A stretch of 64,000 bases of DNA, from positions 1 to 64,000 of the forward strand of contig CABYTO010000004.1 in NCBI GenBank assembly GCA_902521995.1, written 5' to 3'. Below are positions 55,372 through 64,000 of this stretch, in pieces. Every line of letters begins with the position of its first letter. Positions within the stretch are counted from its first letter, which is position 1. The DNA comes from an uncultured Prochlorococcus sp. GTDB lineage: Bacteria; Cyanobacteriota; Cyanobacteriia; PCC-6307; Cyanobiaceae. The position numbers were made by a program, and so were the translations under genes. The notes beneath the pieces were generated by a model. It saw only the letters and a program-made list of their open reading frames with translations, did not search any database and was not told the origin of the DNA.

Positions 55372-56757
55372 ATGACAAAAAAATTTAGGATTGAAAAAGA
55401 TAGTATGGGAACAATAGAGGTTCCTATTGAAGCTTTGTGGGGTGCTCAAACACAAAGATCGATAATAAATTTTTCTATTGGAGAAGAATTAATTCCAATT
55501 GAATTAATTTATTCACTCACCCTCATAAAAAAAGCTGCTTCAATTGCGAATTTCAATTTAGGTTTAATAGATAAAAGGAAAAAAGATTTAATTGTAGAGG
55601 CATGTACGGAAATACTTGATGGGCTTCACGATTCACAGTTTCCCTTAAAGGTTTGGCAAACAGGTAGCGGTACTCAAACAAATATGAATGTTAATGAGGT
55701 GATTTCAAATATTGCAGCTTTAAAAACTAATTCAGAACTTGGTAGTCATAAACCAATTCATCCGAATGATGATGTCAATAAATCTCAGTCAACTAATGAC
55801 ACTTTTCCTGCTGCTATTCAAATATCTGTTGTTAATGAAATAATCAAAAATTTAGTACCATCGATCAGAGAACTTACTAAGATCCTTGATAAAAAAAGTG
55901 AAGAATGGAAAGACCTTATAAAAATAGGAAGAACCCATTTTCAAGATGCAGTTCCCCTTACTTTTGGGCAAGAAATATCAGGATGGTCAGAGCAACTTAA
56001 AGATGCTGAGAATGCAATTATTATGAGTCTGAATGAATTGTATTTCTTACCTCTGGGAGGAACTGCAGTTGGTACAGGGATTAATTGTCCAAAAGGATTT
56101 TGTGAAGAATCTATAAAATTAATTTCCGATGATACTAATCTAATGTTTTATAAATCAAAAAATAATTTTTCTATCATGGCATCGCATGATCGTCTAGCTC
56201 AAGTAATGAGTCAGATAAAAATATTAGCAAGTGCATTATTTAAAATTTCAAATGATATAAAAATTCTATCTTCTGGTCCAAGATCAGGAATATATGAACT
56301 AATTATTCCTCAAAATGAACCAGGAAGTTCTATCATGCCGGGTAAAGTGAATCCAACTCAATGCGAAGCCTTATCAATGGTTTGCACTCAGATAATGGGT
56401 CTTGAATATGCAGTTTCAATGGCTAATTCTAGCGGCACTTTACAGATGAATGAATATAAGCCTCTTATTGGATTTAATATTCTCACAAGTTTAAAATTAC
56501 TTAAAAATGTAATAAAAAACTTCAGAATAAAATTAGTTAATGGGATGGAACCTAATCAAAAAAAAATGAAATTAAATTTAGAAAATTCACTAATGTTGGT
56601 TACAGCCATAGTGCCAAAGGTTGGTTATGAAAAAGCAGCTGAAATTGCAAACCTTGCCTTTAAAGAATCATTAAATTTAAAAGAAGCAACACTTAAATTA
56701 GGTTATTTAAACGAAGATGAATTTGATGAAGCAATGAATATCAATTCAATGATTTGA
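55372..56757 (+). CDS. fumC: Class II fumarase
   Basis: 461 residues. Signature blocks: TGSGTQTNMNVNEVISN, IHPNDDVNKSQSTNDTFPAA, KIGRTHFQDAVPLTFGQE and PGSSIMPGKVNPTQCEA are intact. Converts fumarate to malate. Same strand as purB, convergent with the helicase gene 10 bp away. Confidence 0.94.
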   Translation: MTKKFRIEKDSMGTIEVPIEALWGAQTQRSIINFSIGEELIPIELIYSLTLIKKAASIANFNLGLIDKRKKDLIVEACTEILDGLHDSQFPLKVWQTGSGTQTNMNVNEVISNIAALKTNSELGSHKPIHPNDDVNKSQSTNDTFPAAIQISVVNEIIKNLVPSIRELTKILDKKSEEWKDLIKIGRTHFQDAVPLTFGQEISGWSEQLKDAENAIIMSLNELYFLPLGGTAVGTGINCPKGFCEESIKLISDDTNLMFYKSKNNFSIMASHDRLAQVMSQIKILASALFKISNDIKILSSGPRSGIYELIIPQNEPGSSIMPGKVNPTQCEALSMVCTQIMGLEYAVSMANSSGTLQMNEYKPLIGFNILTSLKLLKNVIKNFRIKLVNGMEPNQKKMKLNLENSLMLVTAIVPKVGYEKAAEIANLAFKESLNLKEATLKLGYLNEDEFDEAMNINSMI

Positions 56758-56767
56758 TTAAAAAAAT

Positions 56768-59494
56768 TTAAAAACTATTGTCTATTCTTTTTGTTGCAGG
56801 ATTAATATCTTCAGAGACTTTTATAAGATCATTAGATTCAGAAACAGGAAAACGATTTATAGCTTTTAATGCTAACTTTGCTTTGCTTTTTAATTTATCA
56901 CTTACACCAATACAGTATTGCACTTGAGAAAGCACATCAATTGATCTTCTAATAATCCGCACTACATCACCTTCGTCTAATGAAGTATTAAAAACCAAAT
57001 CTTTCCATTTTTTTCCTCTAGCCCATTCAAAAATAATTCCAGTCAACTCCGTTTCTAAATAGATAGGAATTTCAATATGAAACTTATTTTGTTGAAAAGA
57101 GACTAATTTTCTTAAACCATCTAATTCATTAAAAACATCTATTACCTTTAAGGAAGGCTTAAAATTACACCAAAGATTAGGCCTCCTTACATCAACACAT
57201 ATAGCTTGAATAATTGCAGCTAATTCAGGAGGATCTAAATCGTCTAAATAACCACTTACTAAAACAAGGCCAATCCATAATTCATTTTCACTTCTTATTG
57301 CACCAACTGTTTGTCCAACTTCTGTCAATTCCAAATCATTTAAACAACCAAAATGATTCAAAATTTTAATCAAATCGGTAAAAGTTCTCCAGTTATGATT
57401 TTCCTTATCCTCAAGTAGTTTTCTTCTAATATTTATTTCTTGTTCAACTTCAATAATTCTTTTTCTATATTTCTTTAATTTCTTGGAGTCTCCAAATCTA
57501 TGTGCGGGATGATCAGTAACTGATTCTTCTAAATTATTGATTTGTTGCTGTTGTGCCAAAACTTCCGTTGTCAAATCATATTGTGGAGTTTGTAAATCAT
57601 TTTTTTTAGAAACTTCTAAAATTCGATCCGCATAACACTGCGATATATCATCTCCCCTAAATACCTCTCCAGAAAAATACATCTTTGGTAGTTCAAGTCC
57701 TAAGACATCAATTACATCCAAATCATTAAAAATACTTACTATGAATGAGGGTTTTATCAGAATAAATAAATTATCAATTGTCAAGCACAATAAACTCTTA
57801 ATTTTTTGGGATTCATATATTTTCTTGCAAATTAATCCTGGAACAATTTTTCTTTTAATTTGAGGAGCCTTGATTGAAATTAAGCTTCCATCTTTAATAT
57901 ATGGGAGTGCATTAGTTATCTCTTCTGATAATTTTTCTGCTGCTTGTTTTTCTAAAATTTTCAAGAGTCTTCTCTCTTCTTTAAGACGATTTTTTAACTT
58001 TTCGTATGCATCAAAATCTTTCCATGAAATGTTAGATGTAATTTTTTTTAATTCAATTAAATCTTTATCTAAATTTTCAAGAATTATATTCTCACCTGAT
58101 GATTGACCTAAATATAAAAAACTACCAAAACTTCTTTTAATTAATTCTTTAGACTTCTCTAAAGAATAACTTTGTAAAAGATTAAGTACCATTCCATAGC
58201 TAGGAGTGAATTGACTTTCTAAAGAATTTGGTTTGCTAATAGCCAGTGCACTTGCTTCTTTGGCACCTTCGAATCTTGTTTGTAATGTAACAACATATCC
58301 TTGGGTATCTTTTCCTCTTCTTCCAGCTCTTCCTGACATTTGCAAAAATTCACTGCTAAATAATAATCTATGACCATCTTCTGTCCTTTTTGATAAAGAA
58401 GAAATAACAGTTGTTCTTGCCGGCATATTTATTCCTGCAGCAAGAGTTTCAGTCGCAAAAACAACTTTGATTAAACCTTGCTGAAATAATTCCTCAACCA
58501 ATTCTTTCCATGCAGGCAATAATCCAGCATGATGAGATGCAATACCGCGTTTTAATGCCTCGAATTGAGATTTATCTTTAATTGCTTCTTGATTATTTTT
58601 AAGATAAACATCTAATTTTTTGGATATCATACTTGCTTCTGAATAACTTACTAAAGTTAAATCTTTTATATTCTCAATAGCCTTATCACATCCTCTTCTA
58701 CTAAAAATAAAATAAATAGCTGGCAGCATATTTCTTTCGGCTAGTTTCGAGATCACAAAGCCAATTGAGGGAGACTTTGGTTGTGTTATCCTGCCCACTT
58801 TTCCTCTTATTTTCTGCCCTTTAGGAGCTCTCCAGATCTTACAGTTTGGATGAATTCCATTACCCTTATTATTTAAAAGTGGATGGAGGCCTTTAACACT
58901 ACAAAAAATAAAATTAAGTGGAACAGGTCTCTTATTACTATTAATTAGTACTGTGGGCCCATGAACTTTTTCTATCCAATTTTGTAGTTGATCTGCATTG
59001 GCTATTGTTGCTGATAAAGCTATTATTTGAGTTCTAGTAGGGCAATGAATTATAGTTTCTTCCCAAACTGTGCCTCTTTGGGGGTCATTCATATAATGAC
59101 ATTCATCAAGAATCACAGATTCTAAATTTTCTAAGGGATCATCAAATTCATCAAATTCGCCATAAAGCATGTTCCTAAAAATCTCAGTCGTCATGACTAA
59201 GATTGGTGCTTCTCTATTTATACTTATATCTCCAGTTAAAAGACCAACTTTATTCTCACCATATTGATTAGTAAAATCTCTAAACTTTTGGTTTGATAGT
59301 GCTTTTAAAGGTGTTGTATAAAAAACTCTGCTGTCATGAGATAAGCCTCTATATATAGCAAATTCACCTATCAATGTTTTGCCAGAGCCTGTTGGTGCTG
59401 TTAAAACAACAGAATTTCCGCTATTAATAGCTCGTATTGCTTCTAATTGGAAATCATCTAGCGGAAAGGGGAAATATTCCTCTAAATTAAGCAA
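56768..59494 (-). CDS. Ski2/Mtr4-like DExH-box helicase
   Basis: 908 residues. Motif I APTGSGKTLIGE, II LDECHYMND, III ALSATIAN, V FATETLAAGINMPARTTV and VI LQMSGRAGRRGKD define a superfamily-2 helicase. The C-terminal third includes a DSHCT-like helical domain (YLDDLDPPELAAIIQAICVD; NTSLDEGDVVRIIRRSIDVL). In eukaryotes relatives feed RNA to the exosome; the cyanobacterial role is probably RNA metabolism. Divergent from bioF. Confidence 0.86.
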   Translation of the reverse strand: MLNLEEYFPFPLDDFQLEAIRAINSGNSVVLTAPTGSGKTLIGEFAIYRGLSHDSRVFYTTPLKALSNQKFRDFTNQYGENKVGLLTGDISINREAPILVMTTEIFRNMLYGEFDEFDDPLENLESVILDECHYMNDPQRGTVWEETIIHCPTRTQIIALSATIANADQLQNWIEKVHGPTVLINSNKRPVPLNFIFCSVKGLHPLLNNKGNGIHPNCKIWRAPKGQKIRGKVGRITQPKSPSIGFVISKLAERNMLPAIYFIFSRRGCDKAIENIKDLTLVSYSEASMISKKLDVYLKNNQEAIKDKSQFEALKRGIASHHAGLLPAWKELVEELFQQGLIKVVFATETLAAGINMPARTTVISSLSKRTEDGHRLLFSSEFLQMSGRAGRRGKDTQGYVVTLQTRFEGAKEASALAISKPNSLESQFTPSYGMVLNLLQSYSLEKSKELIKRSFGSFLYLGQSSGENIILENLDKDLIELKKITSNISWKDFDAYEKLKNRLKEERRLLKILEKQAAEKLSEEITNALPYIKDGSLISIKAPQIKRKIVPGLICKKIYESQKIKSLLCLTIDNLFILIKPSFIVSIFNDLDVIDVLGLELPKMYFSGEVFRGDDISQCYADRILEVSKKNDLQTPQYDLTTEVLAQQQQINNLEESVTDHPAHRFGDSKKLKKYRKRIIEVEQEINIRRKLLEDKENHNWRTFTDLIKILNHFGCLNDLELTEVGQTVGAIRSENELWIGLVLVSGYLDDLDPPELAAIIQAICVDVRRPNLWCNFKPSLKVIDVFNELDGLRKLVSFQQNKFHIEIPIYLETELTGIIFEWARGKKWKDLVFNTSLDEGDVVRIIRRSIDVLSQVQYCIGVSDKLKSKAKLALKAINRFPVSESNDLIKVSEDINPATKRIDNSF

Positions 59495-59633
59495 TAATTG
59501 TGATTGAAGAGAGGATGAGTTAACTTCTTAATATATGATCTATATAGATATTAATAAACAAAAAATACCTTGCAAACTTTAATAGTAAATCTAAATCTTT
59601 TTAATTAAATCCACTATATTTTATTTTGCCAAA

Positions 59634-60773
59634 ATGAAAAAAGTAAAAATTCCAAAAAATAGAATCCGTAAATTAAAAACATTTTCTTTAGGTAAAAAAT
59701 CATTCGAACTTCTTAGTTTAAATTCGCAAAATAAAAAACTTATAGACTTATGCAGTAATGATTATTTTGGATTAAGTAGGGACAAGGATTTAATAAAAGC
59801 TGCTTACGAAATAAGCTTGTTAGAAGGCATTGGTTCAGGAAGCTCTAGGTTTATTACAGGTTCAAGACCAATACATAAATTATTAGAAACAGAACTTGCC
59901 AAGTGGCTTGATCAAGAGAAAGTATTACTTTTCCCAAGCGGATTTCAAGCAAATATAGCCGCTATCCAGGCTTTAGCAAACAGAAATAGTATCGTAATAG
60001 CAGATAAATTGATCCATAACTCTTTATTGGTTGGAGTCAAAGCTGCTCAAGCGAAACTAGTTCGATTCTCACACAATAATTTAAAAGATTTAGAAGATAA
60101 AATTATTAAATCTAACCCCACAAAAAATTCCATTTTAGTTGTTGTAGAATCTCTTTATAGCATGGAGGGATCTATTGCTCCGCTCAGAGAAATAACGGAA
60201 ATTTGCAAAAATAATTGTGTTCAATTATTAGTTGACGAAGCTCATGCAATTGGGATCTTAGGCCCTGAAGGCAGGGGTTTAAGTTTTAATTGTCGTTCAG
60301 ATATAACTATGATTACTGGAACTTTTGGAAAAGCATTTGGAAGCGGTGGAGCTTTCATAGCTTCCAATTCAGAAATTGGAGAATACCTTATCCAAACAAG
60401 TGGTGCATTTAGGTATACAACCGCACTTGCGCCATCTTTAGCTGCTGGGGCACTGGAAGGTTTAAAGAAAATTTTAGAAAATAAAGAATGGGGTAATGAT
60501 TTGTTATCTTCTGCGAATGTATGGAAAGATGAAATTATTAAAAATTTTAGTTTTCCAGTTCAGGGAGATTCTCACATTTTATCAATTATTGTTGGCCAAG
60601 AAGAGAAAGCAAATTATTTACAAAAATATCTCGAAGAAAATGGGTTTTTAGCAATTGCGATAAGACCGCCAACTGTTCCAGTGGGGCAATCAAGAATCAG
60701 AATAACAATACGAAGAAACTTAGATTTTAATCTACTAAATAATTTCATCGCAGTATTAAAAGAGTTTAAATGA
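59634..60773 (+). CDS. bioF: 8-amino-7-oxononanoate synthase
   Basis: 379 residues. PLP-lysine in TGTFGKAFGSGGAFI, substrate-binding IDLCSNDYFGLSRD and GIGSGSSRFITGSRPIH loop, and VDEAHAIGILGPEGRG are typical. Joins pimeloyl-ACP and alanine. First gene of bioF-bioK-bioC-bioD-bioA; overlaps the next gene by 4 bases. Confidence 0.94.
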   Translation: MKKVKIPKNRIRKLKTFSLGKKSFELLSLNSQNKKLIDLCSNDYFGLSRDKDLIKAAYEISLLEGIGSGSSRFITGSRPIHKLLETELAKWLDQEKVLLFPSGFQANIAAIQALANRNSIVIADKLIHNSLLVGVKAAQAKLVRFSHNNLKDLEDKIIKSNPTKNSILVVVESLYSMEGSIAPLREITEICKNNCVQLLVDEAHAIGILGPEGRGLSFNCRSDITMITGTFGKAFGSGGAFIASNSEIGEYLIQTSGAFRYTTALAPSLAAGALEGLKKILENKEWGNDLLSSANVWKDEIIKNFSFPVQGDSHILSIIVGQEEKANYLQKYLEENGFLAIAIRPPTVPVGQSRIRITIRRNLDFNLLNNFIAVLKEFK

Positions 60774-61474
60774 AACAAATTATTACTCAACATGGGTGGG
60801 GACTAAATAAATATTTCTGGGATGATTATAAAGTTGATTTTTTAAAAAATAATTGGCATTGGCAAGATAATGAAAGGGGCTATTTTTCGACAAATAATTA
60901 TCAAGCAAAATGGGTTAAAAGCGAATCTAAAAAAGAAATCAGAATGATTTTATGCCATTCATTTGGTTTTCATTTAATGCCAAAAAAAATTTTAAAAGAA
61001 GCAACTCATATTGTTCTTATAAATTCTTTCAATAATTTTCTTCCTTTAAGTAATAAGAGAAACTTTATTTTGAGGTCTCTAAAAAGAATGGAGACAAAAA
61101 TCATAAAAGATGAACCTAAGGAAATGTTGAAAGAATTTATACATAGATCATTTATGCCAAATCATATGAATAATAGTTTTAAAAATATCTTTTATAAAAG
61201 TCTAGAGAGTTTAAATAAAACTCTTCTTTTAAGTGATTTAAAAGAACTTTACATCAATAGAGATTTTCCAGTATTTTTAAGAAAAAATTGCAAAATTATT
61301 TTTATAAAATCGGAAAATGACTTGATTCTTGACAACGAATCAAATAATAACTTTTTAGATTCCTTAAATAAAACACTTAAAAGGAAGCCAATTTTAATTA
61401 AATTAGCTCAACAAGGTCATTGCTTGAATAATTTAAATTTTTACGAGATCTTACGTAATACTCTTAACGATTGA
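60770..61474 (+). CDS. bioK: Pimeloyl-ACP methyl ester esterase, BioK-type
   Basis: A 234-residue alpha/beta hydrolase with nucleophile LCHSFGFHLM and late His in QQGHCLNNLNFYE. N-terminal QHGWGLNKYFWDD supplies an HGW oxyanion motif as in BioH. Its place between bioF and bioC fills the BioH step, which cyanobacteria are known to perform with the non-homologous-in-sequence BioK. It releases pimeloyl-ACP from its methyl ester. Overlaps bioF by 4 bases and lies 1 bp before bioC. Confidence 0.8.
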   Translation: MKQIITQHGWGLNKYFWDDYKVDFLKNNWHWQDNERGYFSTNNYQAKWVKSESKKEIRMILCHSFGFHLMPKKILKEATHIVLINSFNNFLPLSNKRNFILRSLKRMETKIIKDEPKEMLKEFIHRSFMPNHMNNSFKNIFYKSLESLNKTLLLSDLKELYINRDFPVFLRKNCKIIFIKSENDLILDNESNNNFLDSLNKTLKRKPILIKLAQQGHCLNNLNFYEILRNTLND

Positions 61475-61475
61475 A

Positions 61476-62234
61476 ATGACTAGTAAACAGTGGAATGAGA
61501 AAGTAAAAAATAATTTCAATGATGCTGCATACCGGTATTTAGAGCATTCAAATATTCAAAAATTTTTTGCAAAAAAGATAGTTCATCTTATCGAAGAATT
61601 AAATCTCCAAAAAAAAGGTGAATGGATAGATCTAGGATCAGGACCAGGACTGTTAGCAGATGAAATAGAAAAAATTTATTCCAAAAAAGTATCCAGAATT
61701 GATTTCAGCAAGAAAATGCTTCTTGAGAATAAATTATCTAGAAAAAAAATTTTATGGGATTTGAATAATGATTTACCTTCTGAAATAAATAACTGTTCTC
61801 TATTAACATCTAACTTTTGCATACATTGGTTAAACAACCCAGAAAAGATAATAAAAAATTGGTTTAGCAAATTAACACCTGGAGGTTTTTTAATCATTTC
61901 ATATCCATCAAAAGATTGTTTTCCTGAATGGAAAGATACTTGTAAAAAAATTGATATTGAATATAGTGGTCTTAATTTCCTTTGCTCTAAAGAATTATTA
62001 AAAGATTTCAAATCAACTGAAATACATTATTCAAAACAGTTTAATTATCTTGAAAATTTTGAAGATATATATAAACTTTTTAGAAGCATTAAAAATGTAG
62101 GAGCACAATCAACAAACTGTAAACGCAAAACAGTGAAAGAGTTAAAGGAAATGCAAAAGTTTTGGCCAAAGAATTACAATAATACAGTGAACCTTTCATG
62201 GCAAATTGAGATTCAAATCATAAAGAAATTATGA
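61476..62234 (+). CDS. bioC: Malonyl-ACP O-methyltransferase
   Basis: 252 residues. SAM-binding motif I WIDLGSGPGLLADEI, then SRIDFSKKMLLENK and LLTSNFCIHWLNNPEKI, match BioC. It methylates malonyl-ACP to disguise it for fatty-acid elongation to pimelate. Overlaps bioD by 4 bases. Confidence 0.9.
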   Translation: MTSKQWNEKVKNNFNDAAYRYLEHSNIQKFFAKKIVHLIEELNLQKKGEWIDLGSGPGLLADEIEKIYSKKVSRIDFSKKMLLENKLSRKKILWDLNNDLPSEINNCSLLTSNFCIHWLNNPEKIIKNWFSKLTPGGFLIISYPSKDCFPEWKDTCKKIDIEYSGLNFLCSKELLKDFKSTEIHYSKQFNYLENFEDIYKLFRSIKNVGAQSTNCKRKTVKELKEMQKFWPKNYNNTVNLSWQIEIQIIKKL

Positions 62235-62896
62235 GTATTCATAAAAATATTTTCAAATTTATAATTTGTGGAACAGATACTGATATTGGGAAAACTTTAA
62301 TAAGCTCTTTTTTTGTTAAAGGATTAAATTCCTTTTATTGGAAACCTATTCAAAGTGGGATTGAATCGCAAACTGATAGTCAAACTGTTGAAAAACTTGC
62401 ACAAGTAAGTAAAGAAAAAATAATCAAAGAAGCTTATGTCTTTACAAAACCTCTATCTCCGCATTGGGCTGCTGAAATAGATCAAAAAGCCATTAACTTT
62501 GACAAGTTGAGATTGCCAAAAGTGCAAGGATCACTAATTATAGAAACTGCAGGTGGATTAATGGTTCCAATAACTCGCAATTTTTTGCAAATAGATCAAA
62601 TAAAAGAATGGAATCTTCCGGTAATACTTGTATGTAAGAGCTCACTTGGCACTCTTAACCATACCCTGCTTAGTGTTGAGGCCTTAAAACGAAGAAATAT
62701 TGAAATTTTAGGTTTAGTAGTTAATGGCGAAAAACACCTAGATAATCCAAAAACTCTAGTTGATTTCAGTGGTATTCCTTTAATTGCTGAATTTCCTTAC
62801 ATCCAAAAAATGGACTCAAATAATTTAGATATACTATGGAAAGATCTAGACATCAAGAATAAGTTGATCTCACTATTAAACTCAAAAATAAGTTAA
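62231..62896 (+). CDS. bioD: Dethiobiotin synthetase
   Basis: 221 residues. P-loop FIICGTDTDIGKTLISSF, substrate lysine region FYWKPIQSGI, and VEGAGG-equivalent ETAGGLMVPITRNFLQID (one Gly fewer but same role). Closes the ureido ring using CO2 and ATP. Stop directly abuts the bioA ATG. Confidence 0.92.
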   Translation: MSIHKNIFKFIICGTDTDIGKTLISSFFVKGLNSFYWKPIQSGIESQTDSQTVEKLAQVSKEKIIKEAYVFTKPLSPHWAAEIDQKAINFDKLRLPKVQGSLIIETAGGLMVPITRNFLQIDQIKEWNLPVILVCKSSLGTLNHTLLSVEALKRRNIEILGLVVNGEKHLDNPKTLVDFSGIPLIAEFPYIQKMDSNNLDILWKDLDIKNKLISLLNSKIS

Positions 62897-64000
62897 ATGA
62901 AATCTTTGGATTCAAAAACTCCAAATCAAGATTGGCACCCAAATATTTGGCCACCTTTTACGCAAATCAATAACAGCAAACCGCAGATAGAAGTAACTCA
63001 TGGTAAAGATGCTCTCCTATTTACTAAAGATCCTGAAAAAGAACTAATAGATGCAATTAGTAGTTGGTGGGTAACTCTTCATGGTCATAGTAACGAATAT
63101 ATTGCGGATGCTATTTTTGATCAATCAAAAAAACTTGAGCAAGTTATATTTGCTGATTTCTTACATCCACAGGCAAAAAAATTAGCGGAAAGACTTAGTA
63201 AATTAACAAAACTAGAAAGGTTATTCTTTTCTGATAACGGTTCTACTGCAGTGGAAGTCGCTTTAAAAATCGCCTTCCAATCATGGCAAAACAGAGGAGA
63301 GACAAGAACTCAAATAGTAGCTTTTGATGGCGCCTATCATGGTGATACATTTGGAGCAATGGCTTTAGGTGAAAGAAATATTTTTAATGAGAATTTCGAT
63401 AATCTTATGTTCCCAGTTAGAAGAGTCCCATGGCCTTCAACTTGGATGAACGATGAAGAAGTAGAAAATAAAGAGAATAAGGCGATCCAAAAATTAGAAA
63501 CTCTACTTAAAAATCCCACAGTTGCAGTAATCCTTGAGCCACTTGTTCAAGGAGCAGGAGGGATGAATATGGTTAGGCCTCAGTTTATAAAAAAAGTTTC
63601 AGAAATTATAAAAAATAATAATTCTTTGTTAATTGCCGATGAAGTATTGACTGGGTTTGGAAGATGTGGAACCCTTTTTGCTTTTCAAAAGGCAAAAATC
63701 ATTCCTGATTTAATAAGTATTTCTAAAGGTTTAACTGGTGGATTTTTACCGATGGGAATAACTTTATGTAAAGAAAAAATTTTTCAATCCTTTATTGATG
63801 ATTCCCCAAGAAAAACTTTTTGGCATGGACATAGTTTTACTGCTAATCCTTTAGGTTGTGCTGCAGCAAACGCTAGCCTTGATTTATTAGAAAAAGAACC
63901 ACAAAAATACCTTTCATTTGAAGAAAAACATTTATCTCATCTAATTAAATTTAAAAACTTACCTAACATAAAGAAGGTAAGGGTATCCGGCACAATTGCT
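62897..64000 (+). CDS. bioA: Adenosylmethionine-8-amino-7-oxononanoate aminotransferase (3' truncated by window)
   Basis: 368 codons are visible from ATG 62897, and the frame is still open at the window end; full BioA is about 425-430. N-terminal HPNIWPPFTQ, AISSWWVTLHGHSNEYIADA, the DNGSTAVEVALKIAFQ block, PLP Asp in ADEVLTGFGRCGTLFAFQ and PLP Lys in ISISKGLTGGFLPMG are intact. Transfers an amino group from SAM. Last visible gene of the biotin operon. Confidence 0.95.
   Translation, partial: MKSLDSKTPNQDWHPNIWPPFTQINNSKPQIEVTHGKDALLFTKDPEKELIDAISSWWVTLHGHSNEYIADAIFDQSKKLEQVIFADFLHPQAKKLAERLSKLTKLERLFFSDNGSTAVEVALKIAFQSWQNRGETRTQIVAFDGAYHGDTFGAMALGERNIFNENFDNLMFPVRRVPWPSTWMNDEEVENKENKAIQKLETLLKNPTVAVILEPLVQGAGGMNMVRPQFIKKVSEIIKNNNSLLIADEVLTGFGRCGTLFAFQKAKIIPDLISISKGLTGGFLPMGITLCKEKIFQSFIDDSPRKTFWHGHSFTANPLGCAAANASLDLLEKEPQKYLSFEEKHLSHLIKFKNLPNIKKVRVSGTIA

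Overview
The window looks like a chromosome segment of a high-light-adapted Prochlorococcus. The DNA is strongly AT-rich and genes are tightly packed. The F-ATPase genes are split into a main cluster and a separate atpD-atpC pair, groES-groEL lies beside atpD, and there are cyanobacterial marker proteins (Ycf65/PSRP-3, a cyanobacterial-type RpoZ, DUF1818-, DUF2811- and DUF3326-like proteins) and many tiny, mostly single-membrane-span proteins. I see no tRNA, rRNA, CRISPR array, transposase or integrase.

Layout. (1) 1-4.9 kb: an accessory stretch of micro-genes of 16-70 codons, many overlapping by 1-10 bases, with two candidate structured RNAs. (2) 5-6.7 kb: a cupin-like protein, a LOG-family protein and a lipoprotein. 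(3) 6.8-12.8 kb: a seven-gene minus-strand cluster consisting of a guanidine-hydrolase-type ureohydrolase, HypA-like and HypB-like nickel chaperones, a three-part ABC importer and a Rieske oxygenase. I read it as a guanidine (or guanidino-compound) uptake and nitrogen-scavenging operon. A perfect NtcA-type site lies before the importer genes. (4) 13-23.8 kb: a second accessory stretch with paralogues of the first micro-genes, hydrolases, a cupin gene broken by an in-frame stop, DsrE-like and ferredoxin-like-fold proteins, dispersed repeats, a G-rich and tandem-repeat patch, PhoX phosphatase with a Pho-box-like site, and a small Cys-rich protein behind a perfect cyanobacterial LexA box. (5) 24-64 kb: core genome, comprising rpoZ, an Hsp70-like gene, pyrR, gpmI, secG, groEL/ES, atpD-atpC, ycf65, pepP, a CNNM-type protein, a GTPase, nadD, nadE, a ferredoxin and the main ATP synthase operon, ftsW, ccdA-ccs1, queF, glnB, tlyA, purB, fumC, a Ski2-like helicase and the biotin operon bioF-bioK-bioC-bioD-bioA, which is cut by the window end.

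The most unusual signals are these. First, the guanidine cluster carries a Rieske oxygenase. Second, an apparently undescribed promoter-plus-leader module recurs in the accessory regions: a 13-bp near-palindromic box, one base, a TANNNT -10 element, then 23-25 bases that usually form a small hairpin ending in a T tract directly abutting the ATG, with no Shine-Dalgarno. Third, a 22-bp repeat encoding the start of a signal peptide (MKRLLLAP) sits at gene starts and also exactly at gene stops. Fourth, there are families of paralogous micro-proteins. Functional assignments are from motif reading only; no database search was run.
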